Assembly (NCBI GenBank): GCA_018694115.1
Contig: JABHNB010000005.1
Coordinates: forward strand, 91,692 to 155,691
DNA length: 64,000 nucleotides
Reading direction: 5' to 3'
DNA from: an archaeon
GTDB taxonomy: Archaea > Nanobdellota > Nanobdellia > Pacearchaeales > GW2011-AR1
Shown: one piece after another, positions 8,450 to 16,788 of the stretch
Position numbering within the stretch: position 1 is the first letter of the stretch
Layout of the letters: every line of letters starts with the position of its first letter
Program-made: the position numbers and the translations under genes
Notes under the pieces: generated by a model
Seen by the model: only the letters and a program-made list of their open reading frames with translations
Databases searched by the model: none
What the model was told of the DNA's origin: nothing

Positions 8450-9274
8450 ATGAAAAAGAGTGGAGTTGTTGTTTTGATTATCTTAATGGGTTTTGTTAGT
8501 TTTGTTTCTGCTGAGAAAGAAATGGAAATTGATGGAAGGTTGACGAAATGGATTTATAATAATAATTCTAATCGGATTGAGGATGTTGATCGTTGGAAAT
8601 GGATATGTGATAATCTTGAGAAAGATGAGCATAGTAGCTGGATAAAACCCAACGAAGAGGAATTGGAATTGTTTTTTGAAGAATATCCTAGTTCGAAAAA
8701 TAGTTTGGGTATGTTTTGTTATCGCTTTGATGATGATGGTGAGTGGGAAGTGCATGAAATAGAGACCAAAGAAGATGAAGAATCTTTTTTGAGAGAGCTT
8801 GAAGAATTAACCAACGGTGGGGATGGAGAGGAGGATAAGGCTGAGAGGGGATTTTTTGGGAATATTTGGAATTGGTTTATTGGCTTGTTTGGATATGGCG
8901 ATTCTGGTGATGGTGGTATTGATGTACCCGAACAAGAGGATAATCCTGACTGTCCTCAGCAGAAAGAATTTGTTGAGGGTCTTTATGTAGAGTTGGGAGA
9001 AAGTAGTGGGAATAAATATGAATGTATTAGAACTTGTATTACTGTTGCTAAGGGTGGTTTGAATGAAGAGATGTTGAGAACGCTTGAGTTTGGTCAGAAT
9101 TTGATGGCGATTGAGGGTGAGAAAACTTGTGATGAACATGGTTATACTACTGACCATTGTAATGTGTGTGATTATGATTTGGGTGGTGGGGATTCGGAAT
9201 ATGGGGATGCGCTTGGCGGTGCGGAAGGATTTGCTGCTGCTATGAAAGAGTTTAATAAAGAGATGGGTGGTTAA
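8450..9274 (+). CDS. Element cargo: secreted acidic Cys-containing protein
   Basis: 274 residues from the ATG at 8450, chosen because a TATA box CTTTTATAAAG lies at 8416-8426 and because a clean signal peptide follows (KKSGVVVLIILMGFVSFVSA). The mature part is acidic, with a Trp- and Gly-rich stretch near residues 125-145 (FFGNIWNWFIGLFGYG) that may touch membranes. There are several cysteines, including CDEHGYTTDHCNVCDYD near residue 230, a possible metal or disulfide knot. No family assigned. It sits between two other exported proteins of the element. Confidence 0.6.
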   Translation: MKKSGVVVLIILMGFVSFVSAEKEMEIDGRLTKWIYNNNSNRIEDVDRWKWICDNLEKDEHSSWIKPNEEELELFFEEYPSSKNSLGMFCYRFDDDGEWEVHEIETKEDEESFLRELEELTNGGDGEEDKAERGFFGNIWNWFIGLFGYGDSGDGGIDVPEQEDNPDCPQQKEFVEGLYVELGESSGNKYECIRTCITVAKGGLNEEMLRTLEFGQNLMAIEGEKTCDEHGYTTDHCNVCDYDLGGGDSEYGDALGGAEGFAAAMKEFNKEMGG

Positions 9275-9322
9275 ATTGAACCTAACATTTATAAAGATGT
9301 GTGCTATGAGATTAATAAGAAG

Positions 9323-11095
9323 ATGGTGAAAAAGATTGGAATATTGGGAGCGTTTCTGCTTGGTTTATTTTTGATTAGTGTTGCTGCTGCTGGAACTAGT
9401 TTTGATGATGCGGAAGTTATAGATGTTGATTCGGCTTTGTCGGGGGTTGGGCTTCAGGGTCAGGATGCTCATTATTATAAGATTAGTTTAGACATAGGGG
9501 ATTATTTTATAGCAAAAGATATTGTGGCTTACGAAGAGGATGGTGCTTTTTATGATGGGAGTAAGGGGGTTTATTTTGAGATTTACAATCCTTTGAAACA
9601 AAAGATTGCTTCGACAGTGATTAAGGGGAGTGCCATAAAAGACTATATGGTCGGATATTCTGTTAGTTCTGAGGATGATGTTGGAGAGTATTATTTTGTT
9701 ATAAGATATAAGGGGGGAGGGGATTATACACTGGAATATGGTATGGATTTTTCTGTTACTGATGTTCGAGATATTAATTCCGTGGAGGCTTCAAGTCGGG
9801 GAGATGAGACTGCTACTGAAATTGAATCTGGAACCTATACTGATTGCTGTAGTTTGATTAGAGGTGATGTGCGAGATACATATAGGATTGAGGTTAAGGA
9901 GAATTCTAAGATTACTGCTAAGGTGATTCCAGAATCTGGGGTTTCGGATAATTTGCCTGAACTTGCTTTATATTTTTACGAGGAGGATCAGCAGAAAGTA
10001 TCGGGTGACGATGGGTCTAGAGGTGAGACTATTGAAGTAGATTATGTTTCTCCAAGTGATCAAACAATTTGGGTTTATGTTACAACAACGGGTGGAAATG
10101 ATGACAATGAGGGGAGATATAGTTTGGAAGTTTCTGTAGATGGTGGTGGTTTGTTTGGAAAAGATTATTCTGATGAGCCAGATAGTCAATCGTCTTCTGG
10201 TTCTTCATCTACTCCTAGCTTATCGTCGAGAAATGGTGGAAGCTCTTCTGGGCTTTTTGTTTTCTTGATTATAATTTTGGCTGTGTTAATACCTTATGTT
10301 TATTTTTCTTTATGTTTTATTGGGATGGCGAAGAAAACTGATGTTGGTCCGAGGTGGTTTGCTTGGGTTCCTATTTTGAATTTGGTTTTGCTTGTTAGAA
10401 TTTCTGGTATGTCTTCTTGGCTAACTCTCTTGATATTTGTTCCTATCGTGAATATTGTTTTCTTTGGTGTGGTGTGGTGGAAGGCTGCTAAAAGAACTGG
10501 ATTCTCTGGGGGGTTGGGTCTTTTAATGTTTGTTCCAATTGCTCAATTAATTATGCCTGGGATTTTTGCTTGGAAGAAGAGCGTCCCTAATTCTGGAAAT
10601 GATTCTTCTGGTTCTAAAATAGTAAGCAAATCTGCTACCCCGAGTTCCTCTGGTCCCAATAGAGGTTTTGATATTAAAAGTATGAAAAAATCTTATATGT
10701 TACTTGGTGCTTTGGGAGTTTTGGCTATTTCTATTTTGTTGCCTTGGGTTTCTATAAGTGTGGCAATTATCACTTTGTCGATTAGCGGATGGATGATTTC
10801 TTGGATTGTGAAGATTTTGTTGTTTGTAACCTTAGGAGTTGCTGCTTTAGTATATTTTAAGAAAGACTTGGGGGCAAAGGCTTCTGTTGGATTATCTGCA
10901 ATTATATTGCTATATTTAGTCTTTAGGTTAATTGTTCCTGTGAGTGTTGGTAGTGGCTTTGCTTCTGCGACATTGAATCTCTCGAGTATCTTTAGTTATC
11001 TTGGCTTTGGATTCTATTTGTTTGTAATTGCAACTGTTGCCGTAGGGGTTTTTGGATGGAAGATGATGAAGGCTAGAAATGGTGCTGTAGATTAA
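9323..11095 (+). CDS. Element cargo: exported PPC-like beta domains plus DUF5684-like multi-pass membrane protein
   Basis: 590 residues. The ATG at 9323 is preferred to one at 9299 because of the TATA box TTTATAAA at 9288-9295 and an immediate signal peptide (MVKKIGILGAFLLGLFLI). Residues about 25-135 and 150-270 look like two pre-peptidase C-terminal beta-sandwiches (DAHYYKISLDIGDYF, RDTYRIEVKENSKITAKVI). A Ser-rich linker (about 280-300) leads to a transmembrane helix and a segment like DUF5684 (RWFAWVPILNLVLLVRISG, FVPIVNIVFFGVVWWKAAK), then about four more helices. Probably a surface receptor or scaffold. It is the largest cargo gene; a virion or adhesion role cannot be excluded. Confidence 0.6.
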   Translation: MVKKIGILGAFLLGLFLISVAAAGTSFDDAEVIDVDSALSGVGLQGQDAHYYKISLDIGDYFIAKDIVAYEEDGAFYDGSKGVYFEIYNPLKQKIASTVIKGSAIKDYMVGYSVSSEDDVGEYYFVIRYKGGGDYTLEYGMDFSVTDVRDINSVEASSRGDETATEIESGTYTDCCSLIRGDVRDTYRIEVKENSKITAKVIPESGVSDNLPELALYFYEEDQQKVSGDDGSRGETIEVDYVSPSDQTIWVYVTTTGGNDDNEGRYSLEVSVDGGGLFGKDYSDEPDSQSSSGSSSTPSLSSRNGGSSSGLFVFLIIILAVLIPYVYFSLCFIGMAKKTDVGPRWFAWVPILNLVLLVRISGMSSWLTLLIFVPIVNIVFFGVVWWKAAKRTGFSGGLGLLMFVPIAQLIMPGIFAWKKSVPNSGNDSSGSKIVSKSATPSSSGPNRGFDIKSMKKSYMLLGALGVLAISILLPWVSISVAIITLSISGWMISWIVKILLFVTLGVAALVYFKKDLGAKASVGLSAIILLYLVFRLIVPVSVGSGFASATLNLSSIFSYLGFGFYLFVIATVAVGVFGWKMMKARNGAVD

Positions 11096-11315
11096 AGATT
11101 TAAATTGGGTATAATTTTAAGGAAAAAATTCCAGAAAGAAAAAACTTAGGTTAGTTTATTTGAAGGAATAACCCCCTAATCCTTATACAAAAACAACAAC
11201 ATCGGCATAACTTTTTGCCTCCTATATCCCCCTACATACACACAGTATATATACATATATACGGAGACTGACTTCTCGCCTATTCACAGAAAAAATACCG
11301 TCGACAAAACCATTA

Positions 11316-11338
11316 TCACACCCATCAAAATAGGGTGT
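11316..11338 (-). terminator. Hairpin between convergent cargo and nuclease genes
   Basis: ACACCC at 11318-11323 pairs with GGGTGT at 11333-11338 across an A-rich loop, overlapping the stop codon of the minus-strand nuclease gene. The rest of the 242-nt gap from 11096 holds AT-rich sequence, a TATATATACATATATA tract near 11247 and a GTCGAC at 11300; no gene is seen in it. Confidence 0.4.
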
Positions 11339-12366
11339 CAGTTTTTAACTAGTTTTTCGATGATTTTGCGCACCCCCATTCGCGAAGTGACCTTGCCATA
11401 TTTACGATATTTTTTAGTTAAATTTCTATTAGTCACAATAAAATACCAATTCTGACCATACTTATTGTTTAGCAAACTAACCTTGTTCCTTAAACTCTTT
11501 TTCTTTGTAAGTAGGGATCCTTTTTCAATTTCAAGGGCATAAATTTTATAATTTATTTCAAAGGTTAAGTCCGCGTCTTTTGTGTCATGGGTTCTAATAC
11601 TGTTATGACTAATGTGTTTCTCAAGAAGTTGTTTAATTCTGGCTACCAAAAAAGTGTGTGATGGCGAATGATTCAAAATTTGTTTCACGAGAAATGTTTT
11701 ATTTTTACTTTCAATTGGATCATATTCATTAGTCTTTTTGTACTCTTCTTTTTCTAATACTTCAATTTCTTTTTTATTCAACTTCTCGATATCATAGATT
11801 ATAGTGTCTTCAGCTTTTAATTTTTCTAATACTGCATCATGATAATCTTGTAACCTTAACTGTTCTTGATAATGTTGCTTCTTTAATTCTTTAATTTCCT
11901 CTTGTAATTGTATTTTTTTGTATTCTTCTGTCTTCTGATATTCTTCAATCTTAACTCTTTTTAATTCTTTCTTGGTGTCTATTATTTTGCACTGTATTCT
12001 CGAGTCCTGATTATATTCCTCCAGAGATTGAGTTAATATTTCTAATTCGTTTGAATTCATGCCATTTATATTTTTACATGAAAGCTTCACAATATTTCTT
12101 TCTTCTATCTTATTATCTTTAATTCTTTCAGCTTCCGACCTCTCCCTTTCGAGGCTCAAGTTGCGATGACGGATTATTAGAAAAACTAATCCTATTAAAC
12201 TAAGGGTGATTATTGAAATAATAAAAATTTGGCTTGTGATAAGGGATAATAATTTATCTGGAATTTCGGAAACACTTTTTTGAAATGCCTTAATCTTTTC
12301 TATAAGAACAGCATTAATAATTAATCCCGCGAATAAAACCAACCCGAACATCTCTTCAGTTTCCAC
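11338..12366 (-). CDS. Membrane-anchored coiled-coil protein with nuclease-like C-terminus
   Basis: 342 residues. Two hydrophobic helices at about residues 8-24 and 44-65, a long charged coiled coil from about 68 to 220 (repeated EEYKK and EEIKELKK), then a C-terminal domain with DADLTFEINYKIYALEIEKG. The spacing of the Asp and the E-x-E-K is that of a PD-(D/E)XK nuclease core, followed by KYGQNWYFIVTN. Activity is a prediction from this pattern only. The gene overlaps the recombinase gene by 11 nt and lies downstream of it, so both are expressed together. It could process element DNA, act in defence, or be structural. Confidence 0.6.
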   Translation of the reverse strand: METEEMFGLVLFAGLIINAVLIEKIKAFQKSVSEIPDKLLSLITSQIFIISIITLSLIGLVFLIIRHRNLSLERERSEAERIKDNKIEERNIVKLSCKNINGMNSNELEILTQSLEEYNQDSRIQCKIIDTKKELKRVKIEEYQKTEEYKKIQLQEEIKELKKQHYQEQLRLQDYHDAVLEKLKAEDTIIYDIEKLNKKEIEVLEKEEYKKTNEYDPIESKNKTFLVKQILNHSPSHTFLVARIKQLLEKHISHNSIRTHDTKDADLTFEINYKIYALEIEKGSLLTKKKSLRNKVSLLNNKYGQNWYFIVTNRNLTKKYRKYGKVTSRMGVRKIIEKLVKN

Positions 12367-13528
12367 AGGGTATTAGTTCTGCCTGACTATGCAATTTATT
12401 TACATGAACATATATCTCTGCCAGTTGTCTTTTCATGGCTTCAACCTGAGCTTCTAATAATTCACTTCTATTTTCAGATTTTACCAATCTTTGTTCTAAC
12501 TCGGTCTTTGTAACATCAATCAATAAATCCTCTTCACTAATTGTATCTCTCATTCCAAGCATCTCAGAATAATAATGAATCTTATCAGACTTCTTCCATC
12601 CGAATCTAAACTTCAAGGCTGATTCAGATTTATATCTCACAAGCCAATAACAGCAACTACAATGCCTAAAATCATACATAGTCAAATCGGAATAATTCTG
12701 ACCAGCTAAACTCTTCTCATCGCCAAACAACTTCCTAGCCAATCTTTTCAAATAACGATTAGCAACGTAAGGACTAAATTTAAACAGATAATCTTCAGCT
12801 CCCAACTCATTCTCTTTTATATATCTCCTAACTAATTCAGAGCAAAGCATCAACTTAATTCTTCTTCCAAATGTTTTAGAAACTTCATCTCGAATATTCA
12901 ACTCCTTACAATTCAAAGACAAATCCGAAACCTTAACATTCAACAATTCGGTCGGAGATCTAATTCCTGTATCAAATAAAAACATAACAAGCACCCTATA
13001 TTTCAGATTACAATTATCACAAAAAATTCTAACTTGCTCTTCATTTAGGTATACCCATTCAGGCTTCTCGCCTGAAGAATCCAGATAAGTCGTAATATCC
13101 TCGACCGTTTGTCCCGCCTTACGTGCGACCTTTTGCCACCAGTGCCAGAAAGCCTTAAAGATTTTGACAAAGTCCCGTGTCGCCTTATATCTACGTCCGT
13201 CCTGCCGTTTTATTTTGCCTCCTCGCATATCAACAAAGAATGAGCAAACTTGTTGCTCGGTTAGGAGAATCATATCATCAACATCAAGAATTTCCTTGAA
13301 TTTCTTGGCTAAAAAGGTGAGTCTTTGTCTTATCGTGTTGATTCGAACAAAACTTCTGGCTCCCTTTTTGCTTGATAAGGATGTATTAATTCCGAGTTCC
13401 ATATCGGTCATATATTTTAAAATTATCTCCGAGTTCTGTCTCGAGATGTCAGGAATGCCTCCTAATTCCCGCACCTTATCTTTCCAACGGGTCAGCGACC
13501 CTTCGTGGTTGTAAGGATCAATTTTCAT
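12356..13528 (-). CDS. Tyrosine recombinase (integrase)
   Basis: 390 residues from the ATG at 13528. The ATG at 13543 is less likely because the TATA-like TTAAATAAC at 13551-13560 places transcription start near 13530. N-terminal SAM-like core-binding region, catalytic part from about residue 155. Numbered from the longer start: Arg near 195 (FDTGIRSPTELLNVKV), Lys near 223 (EVSKTFGRRIKL), Arg-His near 293 (MYDFRHCSCCY) and Tyr near 324 (GWKKSDKIHYYSEMLG). The first His of the usual HxxR box is Tyr here. A C-terminal coiled coil follows. It catalyses site-specific DNA strand exchange; neighbours and end repeats suggest it moves the 7776-13673 element. Confidence 0.85.
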   Translation of the reverse strand: MKIDPYNHEGSLTRWKDKVRELGGIPDISRQNSEIILKYMTDMELGINTSLSSKKGARSFVRINTIRQRLTFLAKKFKEILDVDDMILLTEQQVCSFFVDMRGGKIKRQDGRRYKATRDFVKIFKAFWHWWQKVARKAGQTVEDITTYLDSSGEKPEWVYLNEEQVRIFCDNCNLKYRVLVMFLFDTGIRSPTELLNVKVSDLSLNCKELNIRDEVSKTFGRRIKLMLCSELVRRYIKENELGAEDYLFKFSPYVANRYLKRLARKLFGDEKSLAGQNYSDLTMYDFRHCSCCYWLVRYKSESALKFRFGWKKSDKIHYYSEMLGMRDTISEEDLLIDVTKTELEQRLVKSENRSELLEAQVEAMKRQLAEIYVHVNKLHSQAELIPCGN

Positions 13529-13563
13529 GGTGTCAGTGTCCAAAAAAATATGTTATTTAAGTC

Positions 13564-13585
13564 TTGTCGACCACCTACTGGTGAC
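13564..13585 (+). promoter_or_regulatory. Candidate recombinase site, right
   Basis: TTGTCGACCACC-TACT-GGTGAC, the counterpart of 7884-7905 (12 + 6 identical bases, spacer sequence differs). It lies just upstream of the recombinase TATA box, a position that would let bound recombinase regulate its own transcription. Confidence 0.5.
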
Positions 13586-13623
13586 ATGTTCTTCAAAAAT
13601 TCTTGTTTTTTAGTTTTCATTTA

Positions 13624-13672
13624 GTTATTTCTAAACAAAAATCTGTCCCCGCGATTGGTCAAAAGGGTCTAA
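13624..13672 (-). repeat. Right terminal inverted repeat of the element
   Basis: Read on the minus strand from 13668: GACCCTTTTGACCAATCG, then GGGGACAG and ATTTTTGTTTA. It aligns with the plus-strand left end at about 7793-7835 with a few gaps. The match is imperfect, about 45 bp long, and is the main evidence for paired ends. Confidence 0.6.
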
Positions 13673-13808
13673 CGCTCCAAGAGGGAGTTCGTCCCATCTT
13701 TGCCTCTGCAGGAACTCCAAATAGGTTCGCCAGATCTTCTCGTGTAACTATTTTTCTATCTAAGGTGGGTATAACTCCGTCATATTGTTTTATTGTTTCA
13801 TCTGCCAT
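13659..13808 (-). pseudogene. N-terminal part of the split host gene
   Basis: Minus-strand frame of 49 codons from the ATG at 13808 (MADETIKQYDGVIPTLD, then VTREDLANLFGVPAEAKMG). Host sequence probably ends at codon GTT 13673-13671; the last codons (RPF, stop at 13661-13659) lie in the element end. A TATA-like TTTATATAC (minus strand) at about 13870-13880 could drive it, divergently from gatB. Joined to the fragment at 7323-7775 it would restore a protein of about 195 residues. Function unknown. Confidence 0.55.
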
Positions 13809-13977
13809 GTAATATTATTAATTCCCTTGGTAACCTCTTCTTTCCATACTCTACAAAGGCACTTTTAGTATATAAAGCTTTCTATTTGTTACCACCCCTA
13901 AATGACACTATAAATGCTCCCCAAGGGCCATTTCCTCCCATCACAAACATTAAAAATCCCTTATCCTTCACCAACCT

Positions 13978-15375
13978 ATGGCAGAGAAAGCTTACCCAAT
14001 AAAAATCGGATTAGAGGTGCACGGATATCTTAATACCAATGAGAAATTATTCTGTATGTGTAAAACTCGCCCAAATCTAGAAGAAAAGGAAGACAAACCT
14101 AATTCAAGAGTCTGCCCAATCTGCACTGGATATCCCGGATCTAAGCCAATGGCCCCAAACATGGAAGCTATGAGAAAACTAATCCAAATTTCACTAGTTC
14201 TAGGATGTAAAATCAATCACAAAGATTTAATCTGGCAAAGGAAGCACTATAACTGGGCAGATAATCCAAAAGGATACCAAACAACAATCTCGGGAGCTCA
14301 TGCGGCACTCCCCACAACAAAAGGAAAGTTCCGGGGAATCGGGATCACAGAATGTCATCTTGAAGAAGATCCAGCACAATGGAATCCAGAAACTGGAAAG
14401 ATAAATTACAACCGATCAGGACTCCCCCTTATCGAAATAGTAACCGATCCTGATTTCAAATCCTCCGAAGAAGTTATAGGATGGCTAAAGGCCCTTGTCC
14501 TCTCTCTTTCCTACATAAAAGCAATACGAAAGAATGCAGGAATTAAGGTAGATGTCAATGTTTCTACATACGGGGACAGAGTAGAGATGAAGAATCTAAA
14601 CTCTCTAGAAAAAATTAGAAAAGCAATAGAATATGAAATTGTGAGACAAATAGAAAATCACAAAGAGGGAATAGTGCAGAAACAAGAGACCCTGGCATTT
14701 GACGAGAAGCTTGGAAAAACAATCAAGATGAGAGATAAAGAAACGGCATCAGACTATCGTTTCATCCCAGATCCCGATCTTCCATTAATCCGAATTGACA
14801 AAAAGCTTGTAGGCAAAATCCAAAAGAATCTCCCAGAGATGCCAGAAAAAAAACTTCAGAAACTCCTTAAGAAATATAGCGTAGACAAAAAGGATGCAGG
14901 CATCCTTACAAAGAATCTCGAGCTAGTCGAGTTCTTCGAAGAGCTAGCCGATGGCGGGATAGACATGAAAAAGAATCTATCTTGGATAACCATAGAACTT
15001 CTGCGAGTCTTAAATTATAATAGCAAAACCTTGGAAGATGAAGATGTCGACATCAAGCCAGCACATCTCGCAGAACTAATCAATCTAGTAAACAGCGGAA
15101 AGATCACAGTTCTTAAGGGAAAACAAATCATGAATGATTTTGTACCAAAATCCTTCGCCATAAGCAATCACAAACTCGAAATCCAAAGCATCGACAAGGC
15201 AGCAATCGAAAATCTCTGCAAGCAAGTAATCAGCGAAAATCAAAAAGTCGTAGATGATTTCAAAGGCGGCAAAGATGCAAGTCTCAATTATCTAATCGGC
15301 CAAGTAATGCGGTTGAGTGAAAGACGAGCGGACTTTAAGGTTGCTGGGGAATGTTTGAGGAAGTTAATAAAATAA
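13978..15375 (+). CDS. gatB: Aspartyl/glutamyl-tRNA amidotransferase subunit B
   Basis: 465 residues, the normal length for GatB and without the extra AspRS-like insert of archaeal GatE. Motifs: KIGLEVHGYLNTNEKLFC near the start, CPICTGYPGSKPMAPN (zinc-like and catalytic cradle region), the mid-protein NRSGLPLIEIVTDPDF, and a C-terminal YqeY-like helical domain (about 320-465, ending LNYLIGQVMRLS). GatB activates the misacylated aminoacyl-tRNA and accepts ammonia from the glutaminase subunit. gatA and gatC are not in the window. The stop TAA overlaps the start of the acetyltransferase (TAATG). Confidence 0.92.
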   Translation: MAEKAYPIKIGLEVHGYLNTNEKLFCMCKTRPNLEEKEDKPNSRVCPICTGYPGSKPMAPNMEAMRKLIQISLVLGCKINHKDLIWQRKHYNWADNPKGYQTTISGAHAALPTTKGKFRGIGITECHLEEDPAQWNPETGKINYNRSGLPLIEIVTDPDFKSSEEVIGWLKALVLSLSYIKAIRKNAGIKVDVNVSTYGDRVEMKNLNSLEKIRKAIEYEIVRQIENHKEGIVQKQETLAFDEKLGKTIKMRDKETASDYRFIPDPDLPLIRIDKKLVGKIQKNLPEMPEKKLQKLLKKYSVDKKDAGILTKNLELVEFFEELADGGIDMKKNLSWITIELLRVLNYNSKTLEDEDVDIKPAHLAELINLVNSGKITVLKGKQIMNDFVPKSFAISNHKLEIQSIDKAAIENLCKQVISENQKVVDDFKGGKDASLNYLIGQVMRLSERRADFKVAGECLRKLIK

Positions 15376-15845
15376 TGGAAATTAGAAAAGCAACAATAGC
15401 AGACCTAAAAGATATCCAAGGATTATGCAGCCTACTTTGCGAAAAGGAGCATAATGAGTATGATGGACTTATGGATCTGGACTGGGCCTTTAGCGAAAAG
15501 GGAGAGAAATATCTCATGGAAGCGATAACTAAGACAACTGATTATGTCTTTGTTGCAGTAGATGATGGCAAGATTGTAGGATATTTATCTGGAGGTATCG
15601 TAACGGGAGAAGGTTATAGAAATTTACCAAAGATGGCAGATCTAGCTAATTTTTTCATTCTAGAAGATTATAGATCTAAAGGCCTTGGAAGAATGTTCTA
15701 TGAAAGTGCTGTGAGTTGGGCTAAAGAAAATGATGCCAAGAGACTCCGGGTCGAAGTTAGTCCGGGAAATGATAAGGGAGTCAATTTCTACAAAAAAATG
15801 GGTTTTGAAGAGTTTACTCTCACCTTAGAAAGAGAGTTAGAATAA
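15375..15845 (+). CDS. GNAT-family N-acetyltransferase
   Basis: 156 residues from the ATG at 15375, which shares a base with the gatB stop, so translation is coupled. Typical GNAT order: MEIRKATIADLKDI, a beta hairpin VFVAVDDGKIVGYLSG, the acetyl-CoA loop YRSKGLGRMFYESA (R/Q-x-x-G-x-G/A) and VEVSPGNDKGVNFYKKMGF. Transfers an acetyl group to an amine; substrate (protein N-terminus, lysine or small molecule) unknown. Co-transcription with gatB does not by itself indicate a tRNA role. Confidence 0.88.
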   Translation: MEIRKATIADLKDIQGLCSLLCEKEHNEYDGLMDLDWAFSEKGEKYLMEAITKTTDYVFVAVDDGKIVGYLSGGIVTGEGYRNLPKMADLANFFILEDYRSKGLGRMFYESAVSWAKENDAKRLRVEVSPGNDKGVNFYKKMGFEEFTLTLERELE

Positions 15846-15903
15846 AGATAAGTTTCTAGTTGAGCAGGGAAATTTTTATAAACGAATGATTGGTCGAGAT
15901 TAG

Positions 15904-16227
15904 ATGACAGACGATTTTAATAGTCCGCCGCCTTTTTATCGGGGACACGAAGGATTCGCAGAAGTACTTGCCGATAAAAGACTTTCTCGTCCAGGCAGAG
16001 CAATTAGAGTTTATAATTATGGGGGATTTTCTGGGGATGAGAAGTTATATGCAATTGGAACCGAAGGGCAATTATTTGATGGTCAAACTGGGGAACTAGT
16101 TAGGCCGGAAGATGTTTTTTCTAGAGAAGCTGCACCGGATGGTTGGAGCGTTGAAGGATGTGAACTTGCTCTTCTCCCAGAAGAGGAAATGATGAAAGTT
16201 GTGATGGATCCGAAATATTCAAGGTGA
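15904..16227 (+). CDS. Hypothetical protein, 107 residues
   Basis: Own promoter: TATA box ATTTTTATAAACG at about 15871-15883, ATG at 15904. The sequence is soluble and rich in Gly, Asp and Glu (RVYNYGGFSGDEKLYAIG, GQLFDGQTGELVRPEDVF). No transmembrane or signal segment and no family recognised. The next gene is convergent. Confidence 0.5.
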   Translation: MTDDFNSPPPFYRGHEGFAEVLADKRLSRPGRAIRVYNYGGFSGDEKLYAIGTEGQLFDGQTGELVRPEDVFSREAAPDGWSVEGCELALLPEEEMMKVVMDPKYSR

Positions 16228-16252
16228 TAATCAATAGAATTCTAATCTATAC

Positions 16253-16699
16253 TTATCTCCTATTTGTCCTATCAGCACTACTAGGTTTTGCCTTATCAAA
16301 ATATCCTTGAGGTACTCCGGCAATTGAAATGACTTGACTTATTCGACGCTCTTGTTCCGCATCTAACGGAATCCCCATTAACTCTTGTAGTGCTTTTGCA
16401 ACAATATATGCTGCTGCAACATTTCTTCTACTACTCTCAACTAATCCTTTCATATGTTTCTCCGGATCTAAGTCCAGGTGAAATGTCCTTGAGTAAGCCC
16501 CGCTTTTTGCAGAACTAAGAAATTGCTGTTGTTCAACGGGAGATAAACTCGCAGGACCTGCATGACGGGTCATGGAATCATAAGCATAAACTAATCCTTC
16601 AAGAAATTGCTGTTGTTCCGCTGTAGAAAGACCTTCTAATCTCTCATCTATTTCATCATAAGATGTTCTCAAACTCCTTTCAAGTTCTTCTCGTGTCAT
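16253..16699 (-). CDS. Hypothetical helical protein, 148 residues
   Basis: All-helical soluble protein with a duplicated short motif, LSTAEQQQFLEGL and LSPVEQQQFLSSA, about 28 residues apart, suggesting an internal repeat. The middle (RNVAAAYIVAKALQELMGI) is hydrophobic-helical but not a membrane span. Followed by a polar tail. No family recognised; a promoter-like TTTAAAAC tract (plus-strand TTTTTAAAAC near 16720) lies upstream. Confidence 0.5.
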   Translation of the reverse strand: MTREELERSLRTSYDEIDERLEGLSTAEQQQFLEGLVYAYDSMTRHAGPASLSPVEQQQFLSSAKSGAYSRTFHLDLDPEKHMKGLVESSRRNVAAAYIVAKALQELMGIPLDAEQERRISQVISIAGVPQGYFDKAKPSSADRTNRR

Positions 16700-16788
16700 G
16701 ATAAAACAATCAATAAACTATTTTTAAAACTTTCTGGAAGAAAGTACCCCTTGGGTTCAGTGAATTATTTAACAAACAACCTCCACTT

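Larger units (their letters stand above)
7776..13673. mobile_element. Putative tyrosine-recombinase integrative element, about 5.9 kb
   Basis: Boundaries are inferred from three signals. First, a host gene is interrupted and can be rejoined in frame across 7775 and 13671-13673, with a possible 3-bp AAC duplication. Second, the ends are imperfect inverted repeats: GACCTTTTTGGCATCG near 7793 on the plus strand matches GACCCTTTTGACCAATCG reading down from 13668 on the minus strand, both followed by GGGGACA and ATTTTTGTTTA. Third, a tyrosine recombinase is coded next to the right end. Both inner flanks carry TTGTCGACCACC-N4-GGTGAC. Cargo: three plus-strand membrane or secreted proteins with G/T-ending codon use, and a nuclease-like protein in the recombinase operon. 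The 108-bp left end recurs at 63867, which points to a multicopy family. Confidence 0.65.

Noticed and set aside
13603..14002. Two plus-strand ORFs before gatB
   Set aside because: They overlap the element end and the split host gene on the other strand and have no protein-like pattern.
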